Assembly (NCBI RefSeq): GCF_007565055.1
Contig: NC_044568.1
Span: 38,343,156-38,407,155, forward strand
Reading direction: 5' to 3'
DNA from: Rhinopithecus roxellana
Taxonomy: Eukaryota > Chordata > Mammalia > Primates > Cercopithecidae
Length of the DNA: 64,000 bases
The position numbers and the translations under genes were made by a program. Of the stretch, positions 35,115 through 44,772 are shown in pieces. Position 1 is the stretch's first letter; each line of letters starts with the position of its first letter. The notes under the pieces were generated by a model. It saw only the letters and a program-made list of their open reading frames with translations, was not told the DNA's origin and ran no database searches.

Positions 35115-35420
35115 TTTTTTAATTTTTATTTTTCTTCGAGACGGAGTCTCGCTCTCTTGCCTGGGCTGGAGTGCAGTGGCTGGATCTCAGCTCACTGCAA
35201 GCTCCGCCTCCCGGGTTCACGCCATTCTCCTGCCTCAGCCTCCCGAGTAGCTGGGACTACAGGCACCCACCACCTCGCCCGGCTAGTTTTTTGTATTTTT
35301 CAGTAGAGACGGGGTTTCACCGTGTTAGCCAGGATGGTCTCGATCTCCTGACCTCGTGATCCACCCGTCTCGGCCTCCCAAAGTGCTGGGATTACAGGCT
35401 TGTGCCACCGTGCCCGGCCT
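35115..35420 (-). mobile_element. Young AluY (Old World monkey YR-like), 18-bp target-site duplication
   Basis: Full-length reversed Alu with an intact CpG-rich body ('gagacggagtctcgctctct'). It carries the variants 'cggctagttttttgtatt' and 'ggattacaggcttgtgccac', which I associate with cercopithecoid AluY. GAATGTCCACAATTTTTT flanks it exactly (35097-35114 and 35421-35438). The perfect long duplication and low divergence mark it as one of the youngest insertions in the window. Antisense frames at 35076-35359 are Alu. Confidence 0.97.
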
Positions 35421-35438
35421 GAATGTCCACAATTTTTT

Positions 35439-36066
35439 AGAACATTTTGGAACTGATACATGGAGCCAATTACTAAGAAAAGTTTTGCTATTTACTACTT
35501 GCCAAAAGTACAGAAACATACTCTTCCCACCATGTACTATAATATGATACCATTTTGTTTTAAAGTGTTCAATAATTGAGTATAGTATCTTGTTTACATA
35601 ATTCATCTTTCAAAAACTTGTAAGGAGTCTTTAACATAATCTGGGGACTGTTGTGCCTAGATGCATACAAGACAAGAGACAATGAGAGGGAGTAAGACAC
35701 TGAGCTTTTACTCAGCTTCCCCCTTTTGTGTGATAGAGTCTTTGTAGTAATGATGACATTAACGGCAGTAGGAGAACAGTGGTGATGCCTTATGTTGATG
35801 GTACAAATAATAGTAGTAGGTCATATGAGCTACTATTAACTCAGGTCTCACCATGTGTTAAGATCTTAACATCTATTACCTTCTTTAACACTTACATAAT
35901 CATTTGTGCTGGGCACTATTTTTATGCCAATTAAAAGAATCTAAATTGATTCCAAAAGAAACTTATTTATCTAAATTAGGTGGTTTAACCAAGCTTTTCA
36001 TATAATAAAGGAGTTCTATAGATTGAGAAGCTACCAACCTCATAATTTATATGGAACTCATAGGTT
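35439..36066. other. Non-coding DNA with a reverse MIR
   Basis: About 35810-35935 reads as reverse MIR ('gagctactattaactcaggt', 'catctattaccttctttaac', 'gtgctgggcactatttttat'). Nothing else is recognised. Confidence 0.5.
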
Positions 36067-36070
36067 TCCT

Positions 36071-36072
<2 letters not shown>

Positions 36073-36101
<29 letters not shown>

Positions 36102-36383
36102 GAGGCGGAGTTTCACTCTTGTTGCCCAGGCTGGAGTGCAATGGCACGATCTCGGCTCACCACAACCTCCGCCTCCCAGGTTCAAGCAATTCTCCTGCCT
36201 CAGCCTCCCTAGTAGCTGGGATTATAGGCATGTGCCATCAGGCCCAGCTAATTTTGTATTTTTAGTAGAGACAGGGTTTCTCCATGTTGGTCAGGCTGGT
36301 CTCGAACTCCCGACCTCAGGTGATCCACCCGCCTCGGCCTCCCAAAGTGCTGGGATTACAGGTGTGAGCCACTGCACCCGGCC
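36073..36383 (-). mobile_element. Alu (S-type), full length, short target-site duplication
   Basis: A T29 tail start (36073-36101), 'gaggcggagtttcactcttg', ending 'ccactgcacccggcc'. TCCTAATT occurs at 36067-36074 and 36384-36391. It is the second of four minus-strand Alus in 2.4 kb. Confidence 0.95.
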
Positions 36384-36433
36384 TCCTAATTGTTTTTAAT
36401 TAATATTTTGGTTATTTTCATATATATAAGTGT

Positions 36434-36434
36434 T

Positions 36435-36477
<43 letters not shown>

Positions 36478-36480
36478 TTT
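36434..36480. repeat. (TTTA)n microsatellite replacing an Alu tail
   Basis: Nearly 12 uninterrupted TTTA units precede the next Alu body. This is the position of its poly(A) tail on the opposite strand, so the tail has been turned into a tetranucleotide repeat. Confidence 0.95.
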
Positions 36481-36481
36481 T

Positions 36482-36717
36482 TGAGAAGGAGTTTCACTCT
36501 TGTTGCCTAGGCTGGAGTGCAATGGCGCGATCTTGGCTCACTACAACCTCCATCTCCTGGGTTCAGGCGATTCTCCTGCCTCAGCCTCCCTAGTAGTTGG
36601 GATTACAGGCGCCCACTACCATGCCTGGCTAATTTTTTGGATTTTTAGTAGATACGGGGTTTCACCATGTTGGTTGTGCTGTTCTTGAACTCCTGACGTC
36701 AGGTGATCCACCTGCCA
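36482..36717 (-). mobile_element. Alu, 5'-truncated
   Basis: Reversed Alu from 'gagaaggagtttcactcttg' to 'gtgatccacctgcc', then non-Alu 'aggttttctttttttaaac'. About 65 bp of the Alu 5' end is missing. The frames at 36390-36688 are antisense Alu. Confidence 0.93.
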
Positions 36718-37186
36718 GGTTTTCTTTTTTTAAACACAAAGTGTCAGTGTCATTCTGTATTAAACAGAATGTGTTCCCTCTCTAGTAAGTCCTTTCAGAA
36801 ACTTTTTTGTCTGTTACTTTGTCTTTAGATTTTTTTACACTCCTGATTTTTTTCGTGTAGGACAGAGAGTGGTTACTTTCTGTAGGCAATACAAACCTTT
36901 AAATTGTTGACTTTATTTCTCAGTGGTCTGCCTTATTCTATGTTTTCCCTTGCAATCCATTCTGGAGACTGTCTTTAGGTTAACCTTTACAAGATACTTC
37001 TCAAGAACTTATAGCACTCCCTTTTTACTTCCGATTGATTAGGGGAATTGATCACAATTCAATTGCCATCTTCTGACTATTGCTTATATTTCTTATTGGA
37101 GTGTATGCTGCTGGTGTTTACCACGTGTCCTCAGAGACCATCACTCAATGCTCACTCAATGGCTTCCAGATGCAAGCACTGATGGC

Positions 37187-37533
37187 TTTTTCTTTTTCTT
37201 TCTTCTTCTTCTTCTTCTTTTTTTTTTTTTTTTTTTTTTTTTTGTTTTGTTTGTTTTGTATTCTTGCTCTGTTGCCCAGGCTGGAGTGCAATGGCACAAT
37301 CTCAACTCACTGCAACCTCCATCTCGTGGGTTCAAGCGATTCTCCTGCCTCAGCCTCCTGAGTAGCTGGGATTACAGACACCCACTACCATGCCTGGCTA
37401 ATTTTTGTATTTTTAGTAGAAACAGGGTTTCACCATGTTAGCCAGGCTGGTCTCGAACTCCTGACCTCAGGTGATCCACCCACCCTGGCCTCCCAAAGTG
37501 TTGGGATTGCAAACGTGAGCCACCGCGCCCGAC
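37187..37533 (-). mobile_element. Alu with long mixed T/TTC/TTTG tail
   Basis: The tail region includes (TTC)n at 37197-37217, a T29 block and TTTG units. The body runs from 'ttgctctgttgcccaggctg' to 'gagccaccgcgcccgacc'. The frames at 37080-37441 are tail plus antisense Alu. Confidence 0.95.
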
Positions 37534-40439
37534 CAGAGGTAGCTTTGTCAAAAGAGACTTCTGACCGTTAGTAGTTGCTCAGCCCATGTTCTTGGCAAGT
37601 GGGAAGTGCAAAGGAGCAGCCCTTAGCCAAGCACAGATAGAGTTGGTAAAAAAATAATCCAGGCCCCATCTTCTGAATGAGACAATAGTTTATCTAGGGA
37701 GCCCTGTGGCACAAAAGCAATAACCTGTAAACTATATCACCCTTTATGGATTTTATTACCCTGTCTCATTTCTCCAGGCTCCCATAGATGCCTCCTGGAA
37801 CCCTATCTTAACAAATTGTTTGCACCCAAATCTTTGTTTGAAAGCCTGTTTCTAGGATAACCTAACCCCAGAGAACCCCTCTTCTGGGCATGGTCTTTAT
37901 CTTCTCTACTGCATTGGACGTATCATATAATCCTCCTGAAAGTCTCCTGGTTCCATGTTCACCAGGACCTCAACTGATTGCTCTCCCTGGGAGTGACTCA
38001 GGCTATTGAGAAGGGGTCCTCTCCTTTTGCCACTTCTTTGCAGAAAAGCTGACTAGTCACACATTCCTAAGTGTCTGCTTCTCCTGTCTCTTCAGTATTT
38101 GGGTGAAATATCACGTTGTGAAGCCTGGGATCTGTTATCTCAAGTAGCTACTGGAGCCAGATGATGCACCCTTAAATTGCAGGGAGTGAACTTCCTTTGG
38201 GGTGAATTTAGATAAATGAGAAATAGGAGATGGGGAAGATTCAGAAACATAAATGTGTTGGGATCACTTATAATCAACATAATTTTACAAAGGCTGGTGA
38301 TGATGTTTCTCAGAGATTGACACCCTTTCCCTTGAGTTACTTATGAATCAACCAAGAGAAAATGATTCTTGTACCTATTATATGCCTACCACTGTATGAA
38401 GCATTGAATGGATTACAAAAGTACTCCGAGTCAGGGGGTTGGATATTTATTGTAGCTGACATTGACCTAACCTAAGGATCACATTCTCAAAGTGAGTAAG
38501 CTCTCCAAAGAGTACTTCTTACTGTTATTATTTTAATGGGGGTTAAAATTATTAACGAAAACTAAATAAGTAACTAAAGAAAAGTTATTAAATTGTCCAC
38601 AGACTCTTTGTATTACTTCTCTTAATACTTTGGTTGTTATGTTATAAACTTTCAGGAATTTTTCAGTGTATGTGCATATAATGATATCGTATATAATTTC
38701 ACATCTGCTTTTTTCTCACTTAACATTCTTTTCTAACATAAGTAAATAATCATTGAAAATGCAACACTTACAGCCTACATAGTATTCCTTCTATTGAATA
38801 TGTATTAATTTGTTAAACTAATCATGTATTGTTGAACATTTAAGATGTTCCTGATTTTTTATTAATAGAGAAGACAACACTGTGATAAGTACCCTTGTGA
38901 AACACATAGATTTATGCAGCTATAATTAGTTTTTCAGAAGAGGTGTTCTTTTTTTCTGAGAGTTGACTGTGACAGTCATTTTTAATCTTGAATTGTAAGA
39001 GCAATATACCATGATAATGATGTTAAGAACATAGCAATCATTCTAACAGAGATGTTACTAAATTTGCACCTTATCCATCTTATCGTCTTAGACCCTATAA
39101 CTGCTTTTGCACATGGTTATGCTTCTAAGGTAAACTATTTATAACCTCATTAAACATTTTTTTTCTAACATATAGTTCTGTTGTTGCTAGACGTACTTGA
39201 TTGCCACTATTTTTAATGCATACATCACCTTCAATCAAATGTTTGGGCAATGATTGATAACTATTCTTCTGTTGTAAGATATTTATTTAGATGTATTCTA
39301 ACATTTCATTATTATAAATAACCACAAAATGTATATAAAACGTTCTTGAATGCTTGTTGCTCAGTGTTAATCATTGTTTGCATTTTTGTGAAAAGTCAGT
39401 CATCATGAAAAATCCAAGCTGTTCAAGGAGTAAGAGAGAATCGCCTTGTAAGTGCTTATCCTTCAGATGTTAGAATCAGTTTTTGTTGGCATCCTACTCA
39501 AATTCGCTCTAAAGACAGGTGACAGTGGCACTGTATTCCATCAACATGACCTGATCAAGTTGATTTCACTTTATATTGGATATTGTACTAACATTGTTTG
39601 GGAAAATCATTTGTCCTTCTCAGTAGGGCAGGACATAGACCAGTGAATGCCTTTATTTTTAATCCTGTACCATACAATAGCGTATCTCTGCTCAGCTGTG
39701 GGCTCAGAACTATTTGCTATGTGCACAAGGATCGCCAATAAAACAACCAAAGTCTGTTATCATTTATCTTGATTTGAAAGAGAGATGCTATTTCTAGGAT
39801 GGACCTGAAATGTCACTTTTGCTGTACTCTTTGTACTATAAAGTCAAACCTTTGCCAAACTGCTTATTATGTAACAGAAAAGTTAACTAAAGGTTATTGA
39901 CCACTTGTTTTCCTTCATGCTGTTAGACAAATCATGGAAAATAAGCATAACGCCAACCCTGCGAGACATGTGATATAAACAAACCTCTTTTTACTGAAGA
40001 CGAAGTTCTGTCTCTGAAATTTAAACTGCCAGCTACAAAGCTAGCAAGTGCAGAATTAGAATTCAAATCCATTTTAATTCACTCGATAAATATTTAGTCC
40101 AAATGTTCTGAAAAAATGTTCTGAATACACTAAACTACAAGCGATGAATCTAAAATTTTCTGAACACTACGAGCATCACTGGGGACACCATAAACACTTT
40201 TGTATCTTTCTTTACGATTTTATGCTATACCTATCTCCACTCCATTGTTGTTTACTTCAAAGTGCTTGATAAAAATTCCTCTGTAATTTTTTTTTCCAAA
40301 TCAAATTCAGTATAATGACTGAAGAGAATTGAAACTGCCTCAAATGATACCAGGTAGTGTTTACTGAGTGTGGATATGAGACAGGCACTGTGTAGCTGCT
40401 GTACAAAGAACAGCACACACAATCGATTGATTAATTAAT
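37534..40439. other. Non-coding DNA with weak old relics
   Basis: About 37540-38100 has phrases typical of old LTRs ('tttgcacccaaatctttgtt', 'ggataacctaacccc'), unassigned. About 38600-38960 resembles a reversed L1M fragment ('tagtattccttctattgaat', 'attgttgaacatttaagatg'). About 39920-40090 resembles a reverse MIR ('cagctacaaagctagcaagt'). None is certain. No exon is recognised. Confidence 0.45.
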
Positions 40440-41157
40440 TGACAAAGGCAATTTGGTCCCCGTCTCTGCCAGTACCCGGCCCCTGAACCAACACTGCCCA
40501 CTGGAGCGAAACTAGACCCAGATAACGGCAGACTCTCCTTACTCCCTACACTGAGCAGTCATATCTGTCTGTGTGAACATGCACAGAAAGCAAATATAGT
40601 CCTCTGTCCACCCACAACCTACCCTCATGCTGATCCTACCACCAGCACAGCCATGTCCACAGTAACCAGGAGAGCCCCACCGCCCCTCGGAGCTGGGCTG
40701 CCTCTGCTGCTGCTACTGCAAACACCTGCAATGAGGCCAGTATCCTGCCACCCACTGGCACTGTGCCATAGCTGATGAGTGTGCACCCTGCTGTACTGCA
40801 GCCGGTGCTGCTGCTGGCATGTGTGAACAAGGATGGATTCCACTAACACCACCCTATGAAATGTTTTGGCTGCCAAAATCCATTGGAGAGCTGGGACCAG
40901 AGGTCTGGGAGTCCCTCTGCCCTTCTACTGCAGCAGGTTCCTAATTTCAAGGAGCCAGAGAACAAAGTCCACTAGTATCAATTCCCCAGAGTTGGAGCAT
41001 GCAGTCCAGGAGTCCTGAGCTGAGCCTGGACCCCCTTTAATTCTCCAGAAATGAAGCCAGTTGAATGAACCCACTTATACCACAATCAAACCCTCAAGGT
41101 TAGCAAATAGACTGAACAACAACACCAAAAAAAAAAAAAAAAAAAAAAAAAATCCAA
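40440..41157 (+). mobile_element. Older L1 (L1PB/L1MA-like) 5' UTR
   Basis: A GC-richer block of the L1 5' UTR type ('ccactggagcgaaactagac', 'ggagtccctctgcccttcta') ends just before the ORF1 remnant. An A-run of about 30 lies at 41128-41152, unusual for this place, probably expanded. The element's start is not sharply visible. Minus-strand frames here are UTR antisense. Confidence 0.8.
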
Positions 41158-42355
41158 ATGACAGCAACATGAAAGACTGAAGGAACACCAGCCCCAAAAG
41201 GTGAGAAAGAACCAGCACAAGAACTCTGACAACCCAAAAAGACAAGAGTGCCTTCTTTCCTCTGAACAACCATACCAGTTCTCCAGCAAGAGTTCTGAAC
41301 CTGGTTGAGAAGGCTGAAATGACAGAAATAGAATTCAGAATGTGGATGGGAATGAAGATCAGTGACATGCAGGAGTATGTTGAAACTCAATCCAAGGAAG
41401 TTAAGACTCACCATAAAATGAAACAGGAGCGGACAGACAAAATGGTCAGTATAGAAAACGATGTAACCCACCTGAAAAGACCTGAAAAACACACTCTAAG
41501 AATTTGTTAATGCAATCGCCAGTATCAACAGCAAATAGACCAACCTGGGAAAAGAATCTTAGAGCTTGAAGACTGGCTTTCTGAAATAAGACAGTTAGGC
41601 AATAATAGATTTAAAAGAATGAAAAGGAATGAACAAAACCTCCAAGAAATATGGGATTATGCAAAGAGACCAAGTGTATGACTCACTGATATTCCTGAAA
41701 GAGAAAAGGAGAATGAAAGCAACTTGGAAAACATATTTCAGCGTATCATTCATGAGAACTTCTCCAACCTAGCTAGAGAGGCCAACATTCAAATTTAGGA
41801 AATGTGGAGAACCCCAACAAGATACTTCACAAGAAGATCATCCGATTCTCCAAGGTCAAAACGAAAAAAAGAAAAAGTTAAAAGAATCCAGCAAGAAAAG
41901 TCAGGTCACTTACAAATGAAAGCCCGTCAGACTACTAGCAGACCTCTCAACAGAAACCCTACAAGCCAAAAGAGATTGGGGATGAACATTCGACATTCTT
42001 AAAGAAAATTTCAACCAAAAATTTCATATCTTGAAGACTATACATTGAGTGCAGTGTACACTGCTTGGGTGATAGGTACACCAAAATCTCAGAAATCGCC
42101 ACTAAAGAACTTATCCATGTAACCAAACACCACCTGTTCCTCCAAAAACTTATTGAAATTTTTAAAAAATCAGGAAAAAAAACTTAGATCTGGCCAAATT
42201 AAGCTTCATAAACAAAGGGGAAATAAAATCCTTTTCAGACAAACAACTGCTAAGGGAATTTGTTACCACCAGACCTACCTTAGAAAAGCTCATGAAGAAA
42301 TCGCTAAATCTGGAAAGGAAAGACTATTACCAGCCGCTACAAAAACACACTTAAG
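41158..42355 (+). pseudogene. L1 ORF1 remnant, multiply disrupted
   Basis: The coiled-coil/RNA-binding ORF1 protein of an old L1 is recognisable in pieces: MTEIEFRMWMGMKI (from 41319), ENIFQRIIHENFSNLARE near 41725-41790, then the C-terminal portion to about 42355. Stops and shifts occur throughout (for example after 'cacactctaagaatttgtta' near 41508). It cannot make a full protein. Confidence 0.85.
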
Positions 42356-43470
42356 TAGGCAAACCAGTTACACTATAACGCAACCACACAAACAAGTCTC
42401 CATAATAATGAGCTAACATCATGATGATGGGATCAAATCCACACATATCCGTACTAAACTTGAGTGTAAATGGGTTAAATCCCCAATTAAAAGGCACAGA
42501 GTGGCAAGCTGGATAAAGAAGCAAGACCCATGATACACTGTCTTCTAGAGACCAATCTTGCATGCAGTGGCACACATAGGCTCGAAGTAAAGGGGTGGAT
42601 AAAAATCTACCAGGTAACTGGAAAACAAAAATGCAGACGTTGCAATTATAATTTCAGACAAAACAGACGTTAAACCAACAAAGATAAATTAAGACAAAGA
42701 AGATAATTACGTAATGGTAAAGAGACTAATTAAACAAGAAGACCTAACTATTCTAAATATATATGCATCCAACACAGAAGCATCCAGATTCATAAAGCAC
42801 GATCACAGAGACCTTTAAAGAGACTTAGACTCTGACACAATAGTAGTTGGAAACTTCAAAATCCCACTGACAGTATGAGACAGATCATTGAGGCAAAAAC
42901 TTAACAAAGATATTTAGGACCAGAACTCAGCACTGGATCAAATGAACTGAATGGACATCTACAGAACTCTCCACCGCCCCTCGACCCCCACCAAAATAGA
43001 AGAAACATTCTTCCAATTGCCACATGGCACATATTCTAAAATCTACCACACGAGCAGACATAAAACAATGCTCAGCACATGCGAAAGAACTGAAGCTCTA
43101 ACAACCACTCTTTTGGACCACAGCACAATAAAATTAGAAATGAAGTCAAAGAAAATTGCTCAAAACTATACAATTAAATGGAAATTGAATAACCTGCTCC
43201 TGAATGACTTTTTGGTAAATAATGAAATTAATGCAGAAATCAAGAAGTTCTTTCAAACTAGTGAGAACAAAGACAAAACATACCAGAATCCCTGGAACAC
43301 AGCTAAGACAGTGTTAAGAGGCAAACTTGTAGAATTAAATGCTCACATCCAAAAGTTAGAATGAGCTCAACTTAACAACCTAAGATCACAACTGAAATAA
43401 TTACAGAACCCAGAGCAAACCAATCCCAAGTTAGAAATAAATAAATAAATACATAAATAACCAAAATCAG

Positions 43471-43718
43471 GCCAGGTGTAGTGGCTCATGCCTGCAATCC
43501 CAGCACTTTGGCCAACATGGTGAAACCACATCTCTACCAGAAAATACAAAAATTAGCTGGGTGTGGTGGTCCACACCTGTAGTCCCAGCTACTCAGGAGG
43601 CTGAGGCATGAGAATCACTTGAACCCTGGAGGTGGAAGTTGGATGAGCTGAGATCTTGCCACTGCAGTCCAGCTCGGGCAACAGACTCTGTATTGCACAC
43701 ACACACACACAAAGAAAG
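43471..43718 (+). mobile_element. Alu inserted in L1, with 51-bp internal deletion and 16-bp target-site duplication
   Basis: AAATAACCAAAATCAG flanks it exactly (43455-43470 and 43719-43734), and the L1 continues on both sides. Within the left arm 'cagcactttgg' joins straight to 'ccaacatggtg'. The normal intervening 51 or so bases are missing, with TGG microhomology at the junction. The tail contains a (CA)n run at about 43696-43711. Confidence 0.96.
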
Positions 43719-43875
43719 AAATAACCAAAATCAGAGCTGAACTGAAGGAGACTGAGGCACAAAAATACCATTCAAATGATTAACAAACCCAGGAGTTAAA
43801 AAATATTGAAATAGACCACTAGCTAGACTAATAAACAAGAGAAAAGATCCAAATAAGCACAATTAGAAATGACAG

Positions 43876-44038
43876 AGAGGTTTATTTTTAAAGATCCAAG
43901 GTTTGAAAATCTTATTGTAATCAATAAAAGATAACATTTGCTTTCTATGCTAGATTGCATTTTAGCATCTATTGCTTTATACGTAAAGGACAAAATGAAG
44001 GCCAGTTCACTTCAAAGACTGCAGTATATTATTTTGAG
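43876..44038 (+). repeat. 163-bp patch A: inverted copy of 45540-45702 inside L1 ORF2
   Basis: Reversing 45540-45702 and aligning by hand gives the same 163-base length with no gaps and about 18 mismatches (roughly 89% identity). Shared blocks include 'taatcaataaaagataac' and 'gtaaaggacaaaatgaaggcc'. L1 ORF2 sequence resumes exactly after it at 'tgacccacagaaatac', with only about 15 bases of L1 lost. It has no tail or target-site duplication. Confidence 0.9.
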
Positions 44039-44689
44039 TGACCCACAGAAATACAAACAACCATCAGGGAATATTATGAACAACTTTATGTACAAAAACT
44101 AGAGAATCTAGAAGAAATGGATAAATTCCTGGACACATACACATTCCCAAGACTGAATCAGGAAGACATTGAATTCCTGAATAGACCAATAATGAGCTCC
44201 GAAATTGAAACAGTAATAAATACCATATCAACTGTAAAAAGGTACAGGACCAGACGGATTCACAGCTAAATTCTACCAGACATACAACAAAGAGCTGACA
44301 GCATTCCTGCTAAAACCATTCCAAAAAAATTGAGGAGGAGGGACTCCTTCTTAATTCATGCCGTGATGCCAGCATCATCCTGATACCCAAACCTGGTGGA
44401 GACACAATAACAATAAAACTTCAGGCCAATATTCTTGATGAACATCAATGCAAAAATCCTCAACAAAGTACTGGCAAACTAAATCCAGCAGCACATAGAA
44501 AAGCTTATTCTCCACAATCAAGAAGGCTTTATTTCTGGGATAAAAGGTTGGTTCAACATATGCAAATTAATAAATGTGATTAATTACATAAACATAACTA
44601 AAGGAAAAAAATCCACATGATTATCTCAATAGATGAAAAAAGGCTTCCTGTAAAATTCAATACCCCTTCATGTTAAAAACTCCCAACAG

Positions 44690-44772
44690 GTGGAGGTTGC
44701 AGAGAGCCAAGATCACACCATTGCACTCCAGCCTGGGCGACAAAACAAGACTCTGTCTCAAAAACAAAAATT
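44690..44772 (+). mobile_element. Alu 3' fragment (about 83 bp)
   Basis: 'ggtggaggttgcagagagcc' to 'caaaacaagactctgtctca' plus a short A-rich tail. This is only the last part of an Alu right arm. It is joined directly to the L1 ORF2 break at 44688, with no convincing target-site duplication. The junction suits a deletion or rearrangement better than a simple insertion. Confidence 0.9.

Larger units (their letters stand above)
42410..44688 (+). pseudogene. L1 ORF2 N-terminal remnant, interrupted twice and 3'-truncated
   Basis: It shows endonuclease-to-early-RT coding order: 'gcaagctggataaagaagca', 'gcactggatcaaatgaactg', 'aataaaattagaaatgaag', 'tggataaattcctggacaca', 'ccaggacc..'-type RT start near 44245, 'ggtttatttctgggata'. 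Stops and shifts are frequent. An Alu (43471-43718) and a 163-bp non-L1 patch (43876-44038) interrupt it. It ends at 44688, directly against an Alu 3' fragment, so the rest of ORF2 and the 3' UTR are missing. Confidence 0.88.
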
